Shown in pieces: positions 51,213 to 59,875 of a DNA stretch of 64,000 nt. The first letter of the stretch is position 1; every line of letters begins with the position of its first letter. This DNA is from Betaproteobacteria bacterium Ga0077527 (GTDB lineage Bacteria; Pseudomonadota; Gammaproteobacteria; Burkholderiales; SG8-41): NCBI GenBank assembly GCA_001464815.1, contig LNDW01000018.1, positions 124,001-188,000 of the forward strand, written 5' to 3'. Under the pieces are notes generated by a model. It saw nothing but the letters and a program-made list of their open reading frames with translations, had not been told where the DNA came from and did not search any database. A program made the translations under genes and the position numbers.

Positions 51213-51707
51213 TCAACCCAGCACACGGTTGACCCCGGTCGCGACCCGGGCCGCGCCGACGCCATAGACATGGATCGAGACCGCGAGGTCTTTACCGGGG
51301 TTGCTGATGCGATGGATGCCGGCGCCGCCATTGTCGAAGCTGACCGAACCTTCGCCCCGGACGATGCTGCGCAGGGGCTGGAGGGCATCACGGTCCCCGG
51401 CATAGAAGGTTTCGCTGATGCTGCCGCTGTAGACGGCCACCCCGCACCAGGTGTGGTGGGCGTGGATGGGGCTGCCTTGATCGTGATCCCAGACCAGTGC
51501 CACCACGGTGTAGCGGTCCAGCGGGTCGGCATGGAGCAGATGCCGCTGATAACAGTCAGCACCGGGGCTGCGCTGTGAATCCTGCAGCCAGTCGCGACAT
51601 GCGACGGCGTCGCCGAGCGCCGTGGTGACGGCTGTCGCGAAATTCCCTCCGGCCATGCCGACCGCGGCATCCAGGCGCCGCACCAGCTCCTGCAGGGCTT
51701 GCGTCAT
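51213..51707 (-). CDS. Cysteine dioxygenase-family thiol dioxygenase
   Basis: A 164-residue cupin of the cysteine dioxygenase family. The iron ligands are visible: HAH in PIHAHHTWCG (two His) and GIHRISNP (third His), with the near Tyr in SIHVYGVGAA and the Cys of TWCG. Members oxidise cysteine, 3-mercaptopropionate or related thiols to sulfinates. Its start overlaps the GntR regulator stop by one base. The 30-kb region around it carries sulfonate-type exporters. Confidence 0.88.
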   Translation of the reverse strand: MTQALQELVRRLDAAVGMAGGNFATAVTTALGDAVACRDWLQDSQRSPGADCYQRHLLHADPLDRYTVVALVWDHDQGSPIHAHHTWCGVAVYSGSISETFYAGDRDALQPLRSIVRGEGSVSFDNGGAGIHRISNPGKDLAVSIHVYGVGAARVATGVNRVLG

Positions 51708-52432
51708 CAGCGGGCCTCCGCAGCGATGGCGACATTGAGCAGACTGTCGCTGTTGAGCATGGCTTTCATCACCATTTCCCGTGCCGCCTCGATCTGTTCA
51801 CGGCAGATGGTCTCGGCTTTGCCGCCCTCACCGCGCACCAGCGCCCGCATCAGCGCGCGATGTTCGTGCTGCATTTCCTGGCTGCGGTTGCGCATGCCCA
51901 GTCCGAGATGCAGCAGACGGGTCATTTCATCGAGCAACTGGGCCACCGCATGGGCGAGCCGGGCATTGCCCGAGGCCTGCGCGATGGAAACGTGAAACTC
52001 CTTGTTGGCTTCAAGGAAGCGTGCCGTGCTCCTGGCCTCGCCTGGCTGGTAGCCGGCGCGGCAGATTTCGTCCAGCAGGCGCAGGCGTTTGGCGTCGACG
52101 CGGCCGGCGGCAAGTCGCGCGGCCTGGGGTTCCAGCATCAGTCTGAGTTCGAACACGTCCTGGATGTCCTTCAGTGTTACCGGCGTCACCATGTAACCGC
52201 GGCGCGGGATGGCACGGACCAGTCCGTCGTGCCCAAGCCGGGTCAGGGCCATGCGTACCGGCGCCTTGCCCAGCTTGTACTGGACGCACAGCATGGCTTC
52301 AGAGATTTCTGCGCCGGGAGGGATCAGGCAGCAGATGATGTCGTGCTTGACCCGCTCGTAGGCGCGTTCACTCAGCAGCGGGATGGTCTTGGCGGCGACG
52401 CTCATGCCCTGAAATTTCGGGAAACGATTCAT
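51707..52432 (-). CDS. GntR-family regulator (FadR/FCD subfamily)
   Basis: A 241-residue regulator. The winged helix (AYERVKHDIICCLIPPGAEISEAML; KAPVRMALTRLGHDGLVRAIPRRGYMV) is followed by an all-helical FCD domain with the metal/ligand His/Asp pattern (LEANKEFHVSIAQASGN). A start at 52405 is also possible. It is divergent from the MFS cluster and co-transcribed with the dioxygenase gene. Likely controls both. Confidence 0.9.
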   Translation of the reverse strand: MNRFPKFQGMSVAAKTIPLLSERAYERVKHDIICCLIPPGAEISEAMLCVQYKLGKAPVRMALTRLGHDGLVRAIPRRGYMVTPVTLKDIQDVFELRLMLEPQAARLAAGRVDAKRLRLLDEICRAGYQPGEARSTARFLEANKEFHVSIAQASGNARLAHAVAQLLDEMTRLLHLGLGMRNRSQEMQHEHRALMRALVRGEGGKAETICREQIEAAREMVMKAMLNSDSLLNVAIAAEAR

Positions 52433-52463
52433 CCTAGGCTAGGAAAAAATCACTGACATGTCA
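52433..52463. promoter_or_regulatory. Possible GntR operator sites in the divergent promoter region
   Basis: Two short palindromes are present: CCTAG-G-CTAGG (52433-52443) at the regulator start and TGACATGTCA (52454-52463). Spacing and position fit autoregulation and control of the divergent MFS genes. No binding evidence. Confidence 0.35.
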
Positions 52464-52599
52464 AAGAGATTCTTCTGACATTCTTCACGCACCGCGGGTG
52501 TGCGCAGACCGCATCGTGGGCCGTAACTTGCACCATTGCGGCGCAATCCACACAATGTGCTGTGTTTTCACCGCAATTTTTCCGGGCCCTACCGTCACC

Positions 52600-53805
52600 A
52601 TGACCTCCACCGCAGCACTGCCCGGACCGTGGATGGTGGTCGCTGTCGCGACGTTCGCACAGTTGATCGTCGCGATGTCGAACATCCTGCTGCCGACCAT
52701 CGCACCCAAGCTCGCCGAGGCGCTTGATGTCGAGCCGGTGCTGATCGGCTACCAGGTCAGCCTGACCTTTGGCGTGGCGACGCTGGCGACGATGTGGGCG
52801 GGCACGGCGGTGCTGCGTTACGGCGCGGCGCGGACCACCCAGCTTTCGGCGCTGTTCTGCGGTCTGGGCATGTTGCTGTTCGCGCTGCCTTCGGTGACGG
52901 CGATCGCGCTGGGCTCGGCCGCGGTCGGCATCGGCATGGGCCTTCTCAATCCTGCGGCGGCGCACATGCTGGTGACCTACACACCGCCGCAGCGCCGCAA
53001 CATCATGTTCTCGATCAAGCAGACCGGGGTGCCGGTGGGCGGCGTGATCACCGCGCTGACCGCGCCGGCGATTGCGGTGCATTTTGGCTACCGCTGGTCG
53101 CTGGTGGTGGTCGGCGTGATGATCGTGCTGCTGCTCGCCTACAGCCAGCGTCACCGCGCGGTCTGGGACAGCGATGTGCGCGGTGACGGTGGTGGCGAAC
53201 GCAGCGCCTTCGGCGGTGTGCCACTGGTGTGGCGCGAGCCCGGCCTGCGCGGGCTGTCGCTGGTGGCAATGATCTTTTCCGCGATCCAGCGCATCGTGTT
53301 GAGCTTCACTGTGATCTATCTGGTCGCCGAGGGTGGCATCGGACTGGTCGAGGCCGGCGTGCTGCTGTCGGTAGTGCAGATTGGCGGTTCGCTGTCGCGG
53401 GTGTGCTGGGGCTGGGTGGCTGACCGCATGGGCAGCAGTTCGCGGGTGCTGATGATCATCTGCGTGATCACCATCGTGTCCACGCTGGCTCTGGTACTCT
53501 TCCGGGCTGACTGGAACAAGACACTGATTTATTTGCTGTTTTTTGTAATCGGCGCCACCGCGGTGGGCTGGAACGGAGTGTTTCATGCCGAGGCTGCGCG
53601 CCTCAGCCCGCCGGGCATGGCGAGTGTTGTTGCCGCCGGTACCACGTTTTTTGTGTTTGCCGGCGTGTTGATCGGTCCGGCGGCTTTCGCCGCGATCTAT
53701 GGCGGCATCGGCAGTTACAGCCATACCTTTGTCATGGTGCCACTGATCGCCGGCATCGCGCTTCTCCTGCTGTTTTCCGGCGGGCGGGCGCCCCGCGCCA
53801 GTTGA
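52600..53805 (+). CDS. MFS transporter, first of three tandem paralogues
   Basis: A 401-residue, 12-span carrier. It shares with the next two and with 36969 the blocks VLIGYQVSL, RRNIMFSIKQTGVPVGG and AVGWNGVFHAEAARLSPPG. ATG 52600 is preferred; an earlier in-frame start at 52498 lacks the domain. It is divergent from the GntR gene. Confidence 0.87.
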   Translation: MTSTAALPGPWMVVAVATFAQLIVAMSNILLPTIAPKLAEALDVEPVLIGYQVSLTFGVATLATMWAGTAVLRYGAARTTQLSALFCGLGMLLFALPSVTAIALGSAAVGIGMGLLNPAAAHMLVTYTPPQRRNIMFSIKQTGVPVGGVITALTAPAIAVHFGYRWSLVVVGVMIVLLLAYSQRHRAVWDSDVRGDGGGERSAFGGVPLVWREPGLRGLSLVAMIFSAIQRIVLSFTVIYLVAEGGIGLVEAGVLLSVVQIGGSLSRVCWGWVADRMGSSSRVLMIICVITIVSTLALVLFRADWNKTLIYLLFFVIGATAVGWNGVFHAEAARLSPPGMASVVAAGTTFFVFAGVLIGPAAFAAIYGGIGSYSHTFVMVPLIAGIALLLLFSGGRAPRAS

Positions 53806-53807
53806 CG

Positions 53808-55028
53808 ATGACGGCGGAACAGGCTGCGGACAACAGCGCGCCACCTTCCATCGTGGTGGTCGTCCTCGCGGCGACCGCGGCGCAGATTGCCGCAGCGATG
53901 GGCATCGCGATTTTTCCGGTGATCGCGCCGCAGCTTGCGCTGATGCTCGGTGTCGATGCGTCTTATGTCGGCTACCAGATCAGCCTGCTTTTTGGCGCGG
54001 CGATGCTCGCCTCGACGCTGGTCGGCACCGTGGTACTGCGTTGGGGCGCCTGCCGTGGCATGCAGTGGGCGTTGTGGCTGGCGGCGGCCGGCATGCTGAT
54101 TGCGCTGACCGGCAGTCTTTGGGCGATGCCGCTTGCCGCGCTGTGTATCGGCTCTAGCAACGCACTGGCGGCCGCGGCAGCCGCGCATCTGTTGTACCGC
54201 TTCGGCCCGCCGAAACACCGCAACCTGATTTTTTCGATCAAGCAGACCGGCGTACCCCTGGGCTGGGCGCTGATCGCGCTGGTCGCGCCGGTACTGACAC
54301 TCAACTGGGGCTGGCGCCTGCCGATGCTGGTGGTGCTGGTTTACGCGGTGGCGGCGGCGTTGATTTTTGAGCGCTGGCGGCGGTTCTGGGATGATGACCG
54401 TGACCCGCATGCGGCCGGCCGCACCCATCTCTTCACCGGTGTCACCGAATTGTGGCGGTATCCGACTCTGCGTTATCTGGGCACTGCCGCGTTTTTCTTT
54501 TCGCTGCTGCAGCTTTGTGTCGGCACCTTCACCGTCAACCTGCTGGTCAAGGATGTCGGTTACAGCCTGGTCACCGCCGGCGTGATGCTGTCACTGGTGC
54601 AGGTCGCGGGCATGGCGGGGCGCCTCGGTTTCGGCTGGCTTGCCGACCGCAGCGGCAAGGCGATTGCCGCGCTGGGCGTGACCAGCCTTTGCGCGGCCGC
54701 GGGTTGCCTGATCAGCGTGTTGGTCTCGGCGCAGTGGCCGGTCTGGGCGCTGGTGTTGTTCTATCTGCTGTTCGGCATCGTCGCCTACGGCTGGAACGGC
54801 GTGATGCACGCGCAGATCGCACGGCTGAGCCCGCCGGGCATGGTCAGCGTGGTCACCGGCGGAATGATGATCTGGATTTTCGCCGGCATCCTCGTCGGAC
54901 CTTCGCTGTTTGCGCTGGCCTATAACGGCATCGGCAGCTATACCACGACCTTCGGTTTTCTTGCCGCGGCGGGTGTGGCAAGTGCTGTGCTCGCCGTCCT
55001 CGCGGCACGCACGGAGCCGCGCACTTGA
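53808..55028 (+). CDS. MFS transporter, second of three tandem paralogues
   Basis: A 406-residue, 12-span carrier with YVGYQISLLFGAAM, HRNLIFSIKQTGVPLGWA and AYGWNGVMHAQIARLSPPG. ATG 53808 lies 3 bases after the previous stop. It ends with a TTGA overlap onto the third paralogue, so the set is one operon. Confidence 0.87.
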   Translation: MTAEQAADNSAPPSIVVVVLAATAAQIAAAMGIAIFPVIAPQLALMLGVDASYVGYQISLLFGAAMLASTLVGTVVLRWGACRGMQWALWLAAAGMLIALTGSLWAMPLAALCIGSSNALAAAAAAHLLYRFGPPKHRNLIFSIKQTGVPLGWALIALVAPVLTLNWGWRLPMLVVLVYAVAAALIFERWRRFWDDDRDPHAAGRTHLFTGVTELWRYPTLRYLGTAAFFFSLLQLCVGTFTVNLLVKDVGYSLVTAGVMLSLVQVAGMAGRLGFGWLADRSGKAIAALGVTSLCAAAGCLISVLVSAQWPVWALVLFYLLFGIVAYGWNGVMHAQIARLSPPGMVSVVTGGMMIWIFAGILVGPSLFALAYNGIGSYTTTFGFLAAAGVASAVLAVLAARTEPRT

Positions 55029-56260
55029 ACAATCAATCAGCCTCCGCTGCGGACGGTAAAACCCATGCGCTGCGCACCGTGACCGCGGTGGTCGCCGCAA
55101 CCACCACGGCGCAGATCGCCGGTGCGATGGGGGCTGCAGTGTTTCCGGTGATCGCGCCGGAACTGGCGCGAGAACTTGGAGTCGATGCCGCGCTGGTCGG
55201 CTACCAGATGAGCGTGATCTACGGCGCGGCGATGATCGGCTCGATGATCTTCACCTGGATGGTCGCCCGCTACGGCGGCTGCCGCACCACGCAGATCGGC
55301 ATGGCCTGCTGCGTGATCGCGATGGCGCTGGCTTTGCACGGCAGCGTGGTGATGCTGGCACTGGCTTCGGTGATCATCGGCCTGGCAATGAGCATGAATC
55401 TGCCGGCTGCGACACACCTGTTGTTCCGCTACACACCGCCGCGGCGGCGCAACCTGATTTTTTCGCTGAAGCAGACCGGCGTGCCGATGGCCTGGGCGCT
55501 GATGGCGCTGATCGCCCCAGTGCTGACGCTGAATTTCGGCTGGCGCTGGGCGGCCATGGTGGTGCTCGCCTCAGCAATGCTGACGCTGATTGCTATGCAG
55601 CCGTCGCGTGCGGCCTGGGATGATGACCGGCAGCCCGAGCTGTCTGTCAAGCTGCGGGTGTTTGATGGCTTCGTGCTGGTGTGGCGGATTGCCGCTCTGC
55701 GCTGGCTGGGTCTGGCCTCTTTTTGCCTGGCATTCATCCAGCTCTGTGTCAGCACTTTCACCGTGGTGATGTTGGTGCGGGAGGCGGGCTACAGCCTGGT
55801 CGCCGCCGGCGTGATGCTTTCTGTGGCGCAGATCGGCGGCGTGCTCGGTCGTATCGGCTGGGGCTGGCTGGCTGACCGCAGTGGTGACTGTCTGGCTGCG
55901 CTGCGCGCGCTGAGCCAGCTGACCATTGTCTGCAGCGCCGCGCTGCTGTTCATCGGGCCAGGCTGGCCGGTGACCACCGCGGCCGCGCTGTTCGCGCTGC
56001 TCGGCGCCACGGCCATCGGCTGGAACGGCCTTTATATCGCCGAGGTCGCGCGGCGCAGCCCGCCAGGGCAGGTCAGTGTCGCAACCGGCGGCGCAATGGT
56101 GTGGAATTTTGCCGGCATCCTGGTTGGGCCGGCGACATTCACGCTGGTTTATCAGCTGCTCGGCAGTTACGTGATGAGCTTCAGTCTGGTCATCGTGATG
56201 GCTCTGGTAACACTGTGGGCCCTGCGCGCGGCGCGGCTGGCGATGGCGCAGAAGACCTGA
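55025..56260 (+). CDS. MFS transporter, third of three tandem paralogues
   Basis: A 411-residue, 12-span carrier starting at TTG 55025, which overlaps the previous stop (TTGA) and has a GGAG site. Blocks: LVGYQMSVIYGAAM, RRNLIFSLKQTGVPMAWA and AIGWNGLYIAEVARRSPPG. Duplication within the cluster is the simplest origin. It is followed after 2 bases by the first TSUP gene. Confidence 0.86.
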   Translation: MNNQSASAADGKTHALRTVTAVVAATTTAQIAGAMGAAVFPVIAPELARELGVDAALVGYQMSVIYGAAMIGSMIFTWMVARYGGCRTTQIGMACCVIAMALALHGSVVMLALASVIIGLAMSMNLPAATHLLFRYTPPRRRNLIFSLKQTGVPMAWALMALIAPVLTLNFGWRWAAMVVLASAMLTLIAMQPSRAAWDDDRQPELSVKLRVFDGFVLVWRIAALRWLGLASFCLAFIQLCVSTFTVVMLVREAGYSLVAAGVMLSVAQIGGVLGRIGWGWLADRSGDCLAALRALSQLTIVCSAALLFIGPGWPVTTAAALFALLGATAIGWNGLYIAEVARRSPPGQVSVATGGAMVWNFAGILVGPATFTLVYQLLGSYVMSFSLVIVMALVTLWALRAARLAMAQKT

Positions 56261-56262
56261 AC

Positions 56263-57009
56263 ATGGAATCGCTGAGCCTTCTTCAGTTGCTGTTCTGCGT
56301 GGTCGTGGTCACCGTGGCCTTCGCGGTGCGCGGCGGCACCGGCTTTGGTGGCGGTGCGATCGCGGTGCCGCTGCTCGCGCTGGTGTTTCCGCTGCAGGTC
56401 ACGGTGCCGGTGGTGACGGTGCTGAACATGCTTTCTTCGGTGGGGCATGGCATCACCGGCTGGCGGCACATCGTCTGGCCGGCGATCTGGCGCATGGTGC
56501 CGGGCAGCCTTCTCGGTGTGCTGATCGGGCTGTATCTGCTGAACCTCGTTGATCCGCGGCCGTTGGGCAAGGCGCTGGGTGTGTTCGTGATGCTTTATGC
56601 GCTGTATGTGCTGCTTCTCGCCGGTCGCGAGGTGAGGGTGGCGCCGCGCCTGGTGGCCCTGATTGCCATCATCACCAGTTTTTCTGCGGGACTGATCGGT
56701 TCGCTGTTCGGCGGCGCCGCAGGACCGGTGTACGTGTTGTATCTGAACACTCTGCAACTGGCACGTGACGCCTTCCGCGTCACCATCACCACCATCATGC
56801 TGTTCCAGGGCGCGGCCCGTACGGCGGGTTACGCCATGCTCGGCTTCTATGATGGCCAGGCTTTGCTGTTGCTCGCCGCCGCGTTGCCGACGATGCTGCT
56901 CGGATCCTGGCTGGGTGCGCGGCTGATCCGCAGTTTTAATCCCTTGTGGTTCAACCGCGCCGTGGGCAGTGTGCTGCTGGTCAGCGGTGCGGCGCTGTTG
57001 GTTCGCTGA
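56263..57009 (+). CDS. TSUP/TauE-SafE family permease, first of pair
   Basis: A 248-residue, about 8-span protein of the sulfite/sulfonate exporter family. Signature: FAVRGGTGFGGGAIAVPLLALVFPLQVTVPVV near the start and SAGLIGSLFGGAAGPVYVLYL in the middle. Known members export sulfite, sulfoacetate or related anions. It lies directly after the MFS trio and before a paralogue. Confidence 0.88.
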   Translation: MESLSLLQLLFCVVVVTVAFAVRGGTGFGGGAIAVPLLALVFPLQVTVPVVTVLNMLSSVGHGITGWRHIVWPAIWRMVPGSLLGVLIGLYLLNLVDPRPLGKALGVFVMLYALYVLLLAGREVRVAPRLVALIAIITSFSAGLIGSLFGGAAGPVYVLYLNTLQLARDAFRVTITTIMLFQGAARTAGYAMLGFYDGQALLLLAAALPTMLLGSWLGARLIRSFNPLWFNRAVGSVLLVSGAALLVR

Positions 57010-57012
57010 GCC

Positions 57013-57756
57013 ATGACCGGATTGAGCCATCCCGAGCTGCTGTGGGTCGCGCTGTCGTTGTTCGCCGGGTTCACGGTGCGTGGCATGTCCGGTTTCGGCG
57101 CTGGCATGATCGCGGTGCCGCTGCTCGCCTTCGTGGTACCGCTGCAACTGGCGGTTCCGCTTAACAGTCTGCTGGTGTTTGTGCTGTTCATCGCGCTGAT
57201 GATCCGCGACCATCACCAGATTGATTGGACTGAACTGCGGCGCCTGATACCGCCGACGATGGTCGGCGCGGTGGCCGGTCTGTGGTTGTTTGCCACCCTC
57301 GACAACCGCCTGCTGGTGCAATTGTTGGGTGGTTTCCTGATCGTGTACTCGCTGTACATGCTGGTGGTCAGCGTGCTGGGCCTGCAGCAACTGCGCTGTT
57401 CGACGCGTTGGGCCTGGCCGGCTGGGGTGACCGGCGGCTTTTTTGACACCATTTTCGGCGGGGGCGGAGGTACGCTGGTGGTGATCTATGTCAATGCCCG
57501 GGGCATTGCGCGCGACTCGTTCCGCGCGACGCTTGCGGCGCTCTGGTTTTTCGAGATGCTGGCGCGGATCGCCGGTTACGCCTGGTCGGGTTACTACACC
57601 GGTCAGGTGCTGTGGCTGCTGTTGCTGATGCTGCCGGTGATGGGGGTGGCGACACTCGTCGGCGAGTGTCTGGGCAACCGGATCAAGGCGGAAAATTTCA
57701 GCCGGTTGCTGGCTCTGCTCCTGCTAGCGAGCGGCGTGAGCCTGCTGGTCAAGTAG
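57013..57756 (+). CDS. TSUP/TauE-SafE family permease, second of pair
   Basis: A 247-residue paralogue of the previous protein, with FTVRGMSGFGAGMIAVPLLAFVVPLQLAVPL and GVTGGFFDTIFGGGGGTLVVIYVNARGI. The 3-base gap shows co-transcription. With the dioxygenase it points to handling of sulfur-containing anions; the specific compound is unknown. Confidence 0.88.
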   Translation: MTGLSHPELLWVALSLFAGFTVRGMSGFGAGMIAVPLLAFVVPLQLAVPLNSLLVFVLFIALMIRDHHQIDWTELRRLIPPTMVGAVAGLWLFATLDNRLLVQLLGGFLIVYSLYMLVVSVLGLQQLRCSTRWAWPAGVTGGFFDTIFGGGGGTLVVIYVNARGIARDSFRATLAALWFFEMLARIAGYAWSGYYTGQVLWLLLLMLPVMGVATLVGECLGNRIKAENFSRLLALLLLASGVSLLVK

Positions 57757-57781
57757 TCTGTGTTGATTCGGGGCTGAGCGT

Positions 57782-57922
57782 TCAGCGCAGGAAGATCACC
57801 ACGGGGAATACCGAGACGGCCAGTGCCAGAACCAGCCATTCAAGGTTTTTGCGCTTGAGCCAACCGGTGAAGTGCAGAATCAATACGACAACCGCAATCA
57901 CGTAAAAAGCATAAAACGCCAT
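57782..57922 (-). CDS. Very small membrane protein
   Basis: A 46-residue protein with two hydrophobic helices (YAFYVIAVVVLILHFTGWL and LVLALAVSVFPVVIFL) joined by KRKNLEW. An AGGAG site lies upstream of ATG 57922. No family recognised. Confidence 0.5.
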   Translation of the reverse strand: MAFYAFYVIAVVVLILHFTGWLKRKNLEWLVLALAVSVFPVVIFLR

Positions 57923-58427
57923 TGCCCTGCTCCTTATTGATATTTTTTTGGAAGGATAACCGAATTTCGCTGGCCTCGCTAACAATTACCACATCTATTC
58001 AGCCGCTGAACCCGTGGTCGTGGCATCGGCAACGGCAGGATGTAATTGGGTCTGGCCAGCGCCCCATATCGTAATTGAAGCTGTTTTGTTTGGCGTGCCG
58101 CTGCCATTCATCGAGGGTGCGTTTCCATGACCAGAAACCGGGCAGGGTGCAGGTTTAGGTGGTCGGAATGGTATCGGCCGGGTCTTATTCAAGAGGGTTG
58201 ATCGTATTACGATGTTTTTAAGTAATTGTTTTTTAACAATATTTCTGATGTCTTGGTGATAATCCTGGTGCGTGATGGGTGCGGACTGCAGGGGGTGCAG
58301 GCAGTTGCGCGAGTTTGTTCAACGTCTGAATAAGCTTTGGTTGCCAAGGTCCTGATTGACAGGGCAGAATCACCTTCCCCAAGCAGTTCCATGCGGTGGT
58401 AGCGGTAATTTCTTATCCGGAGTCCTC
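57923..58427. other. Gap before the ParA gene, no supported gene
   Basis: About 500 bases with a weak AT-rich part at 58200-58250 that holds one reverse copy of the dispersed AT motif plus an ATTGTT/AACAAT hairpin (58225-58240). Short open frames on either strand lack ribosome sites. Confidence 0.45.
58217..58237 (-). repeat. Dispersed AT-rich motif, copy k
   Basis: The minus strand holds GTTAAAAAACAATTACTTAA. It lies in the gap upstream of the ParA gene and overlaps a small hairpin. Confidence 0.45.
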
Positions 58428-59327
58428 GTGGCGCGTATTGCCGTTTTCAATCAGAAGGGTGGTGTCGGCAAAACAACGACGACGCTGAACCTTGCCGGTC
58501 TGCTGGCGCGCCGCGCAGCCGATCCGCTGGTGATTGATCTGGATCCCCAGGCCCACCTGACAGGTGTCTGCGGCATCACCGTGCCGCGCGCGGAAATGAG
58601 TCTTTACGGCCTGTATGCCAACGGCGCGGCACTGTCTTCACTGCAATGTGCCACGGCCAACGGCTGGCAGCTGATTCCCTCGCATCTGGAGCTGTCCAAG
58701 GTCGATACCCAGTACGGCAGGGGACCGAGCGTGCTCTACCGGCTGGGTCAGGCCCTGGACCGCGAGGCGGCGGAGCGCCCTGTGCTGATGGATGCATGCC
58801 CGATGCTCGGCGTGTTGTCGCTGGGCAGTGTGTTTGCCGCGGACGGCGTGCTGATCCCGATCTCGGCCGATTATCTGGCGATGAAGGGGGCGCTGCAGAT
58901 GGAGCGCACGCTGAAGGCGCTGGAGCAGGTGCTGAAGCGGCGCATGCCGCGGCGTTACCTGATCACCCGTTACGATGCGCGGCGGCGGATGTCAGTCGAC
59001 ATTGAGAGGCAGTTGCGCGAACGTTATGGCGAAGAAGTCTGCGCCACGCGCATATCCGAGAATGTCAGCCTCGCCGAAAGCCCGGCGAGCCACCGCGATG
59101 TCTTTGAACATGCACCGGCAAGCCGTGGCGCGCGTGACTATGCGGATTTGCTGGAGGAACTGGTCAGCGCCGGCTTCCTGCGGGCGCATGTCAGAGAACC
59201 GCGGCCGCAACTGCGCAATGTGCCTGCAGGCGCGCGCACCGCGCTCAGCGCCGGGCGCGAAGCCGCCGCTCGGCATCAGGTTGCGGCGGGCCTGCACCTG
59301 GTGCAATCAGGCCGGTCCGGCCGCTGA
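58428..59327 (+). CDS. Orphan ParA/MinD-type ATPase
   Basis: A 299-residue P-loop ATPase from GTG 58428 (GGAG 5 bases upstream). The deviant Walker A is KGGVGKTTT near residue 10. The second motif is VIDLDPQAHLTG, and a VLMDACPMLGVL segment replaces the usual DxPP. PISADYLAMKGALQMERTL follows. No ParB or centromere-like repeats are adjacent. Such orphans position other cell structures. The C-terminal 50 residues are Arg/Ala-rich. Confidence 0.87.
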   Translation: MARIAVFNQKGGVGKTTTTLNLAGLLARRAADPLVIDLDPQAHLTGVCGITVPRAEMSLYGLYANGAALSSLQCATANGWQLIPSHLELSKVDTQYGRGPSVLYRLGQALDREAAERPVLMDACPMLGVLSLGSVFAADGVLIPISADYLAMKGALQMERTLKALEQVLKRRMPRRYLITRYDARRRMSVDIERQLRERYGEEVCATRISENVSLAESPASHRDVFEHAPASRGARDYADLLEELVSAGFLRAHVREPRPQLRNVPAGARTALSAGREAAARHQVAAGLHLVQSGRSGR

Positions 59328-59343
59328 GGCGGCCAGCGCAGCA

Positions 59344-59574
59344 TCAACGGGGTTCGTCCTGTCGGCTGATCAGCGAAATCATGCTTTCGAGATCGACACC
59401 TTCACCACGGCTGCTGGCGGCGATTTCGCTGCATTCCAGAATCTCGCAGTGCTGATAGATCTGGCGGATGCGTACCTCGGCATCTTCGCGCGTTTGCGCC
59501 TGCACGGCCAGGTTGTCAACAGTCATGCCGCCGCGGGTTCGGATGCGGAATCCGTATTTCGTCAGTTCTGACAT
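59344..59574 (-). CDS. Small conserved-looking cytoplasmic protein
   Basis: A 76-residue protein from ATG 59574, which has a GGAGG site. It has a beta-rich start (KYGFRIRTRGG) and a C-E-I-L-E-C-S-E-I pair of Cys. It converges with the ParA gene. Function unknown; a role linked to ParA is only a neighbourhood guess. Confidence 0.6.
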   Translation of the reverse strand: MSELTKYGFRIRTRGGMTVDNLAVQAQTREDAEVRIRQIYQHCEILECSEIAASSRGEGVDLESMISLISRQDEPR

Positions 59575-59875
59575 CGCGGCACCTCCAGCAAGGGGAGTCT
59601 CAGGATTCGTCGGGTTTGGAACGCCTAACAGCATGAAACGCGTGATGCGCTGACACGATTTTGGCTGGAGGCAAGGACCGCGACGCTGCCTCCGGCCAAA
59701 ATCGCGCCAGCCCAAAACGGACTATCAATGCTCAACGAAATCATCGGGTTAAAGCCACTCATCATAGAAAGATGCGGGCCCTGACTTTGTCGCGCGGCTC
59801 ATATTCGCGATATGAGCCGCGCCGCGCTTCGCGTGAGGGTCGATTCTAGCTGTAACGCACACGTGTTTCATGCTG
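59575..59875. other. Intergenic region with two strong hairpins
   Basis: Two perfect or nearly perfect inverted repeats occur in 300 bases: an 18-bp arm pair (59656-59673 with 59687-59704, one G-T) and a 13-bp pair (59792-59804 with 59810-59822, loop TCGCG). Neither has a T-run on either side, so they are not ordinary terminators. No gene is supported. Confidence 0.6.

Noticed and set aside
56167-57390. Minus-strand open frame of about 400 codons rich in His, Gln and Arg
   Set aside because: It is antisense to two TSUP permeases with clear family blocks and shows the repetitive composition of an antisense shadow.
58207-58392. Minus-strand 61-codon open frame before ParA
   Set aside because: It crosses the AT-rich repeat, has no ribosome site and no family features.
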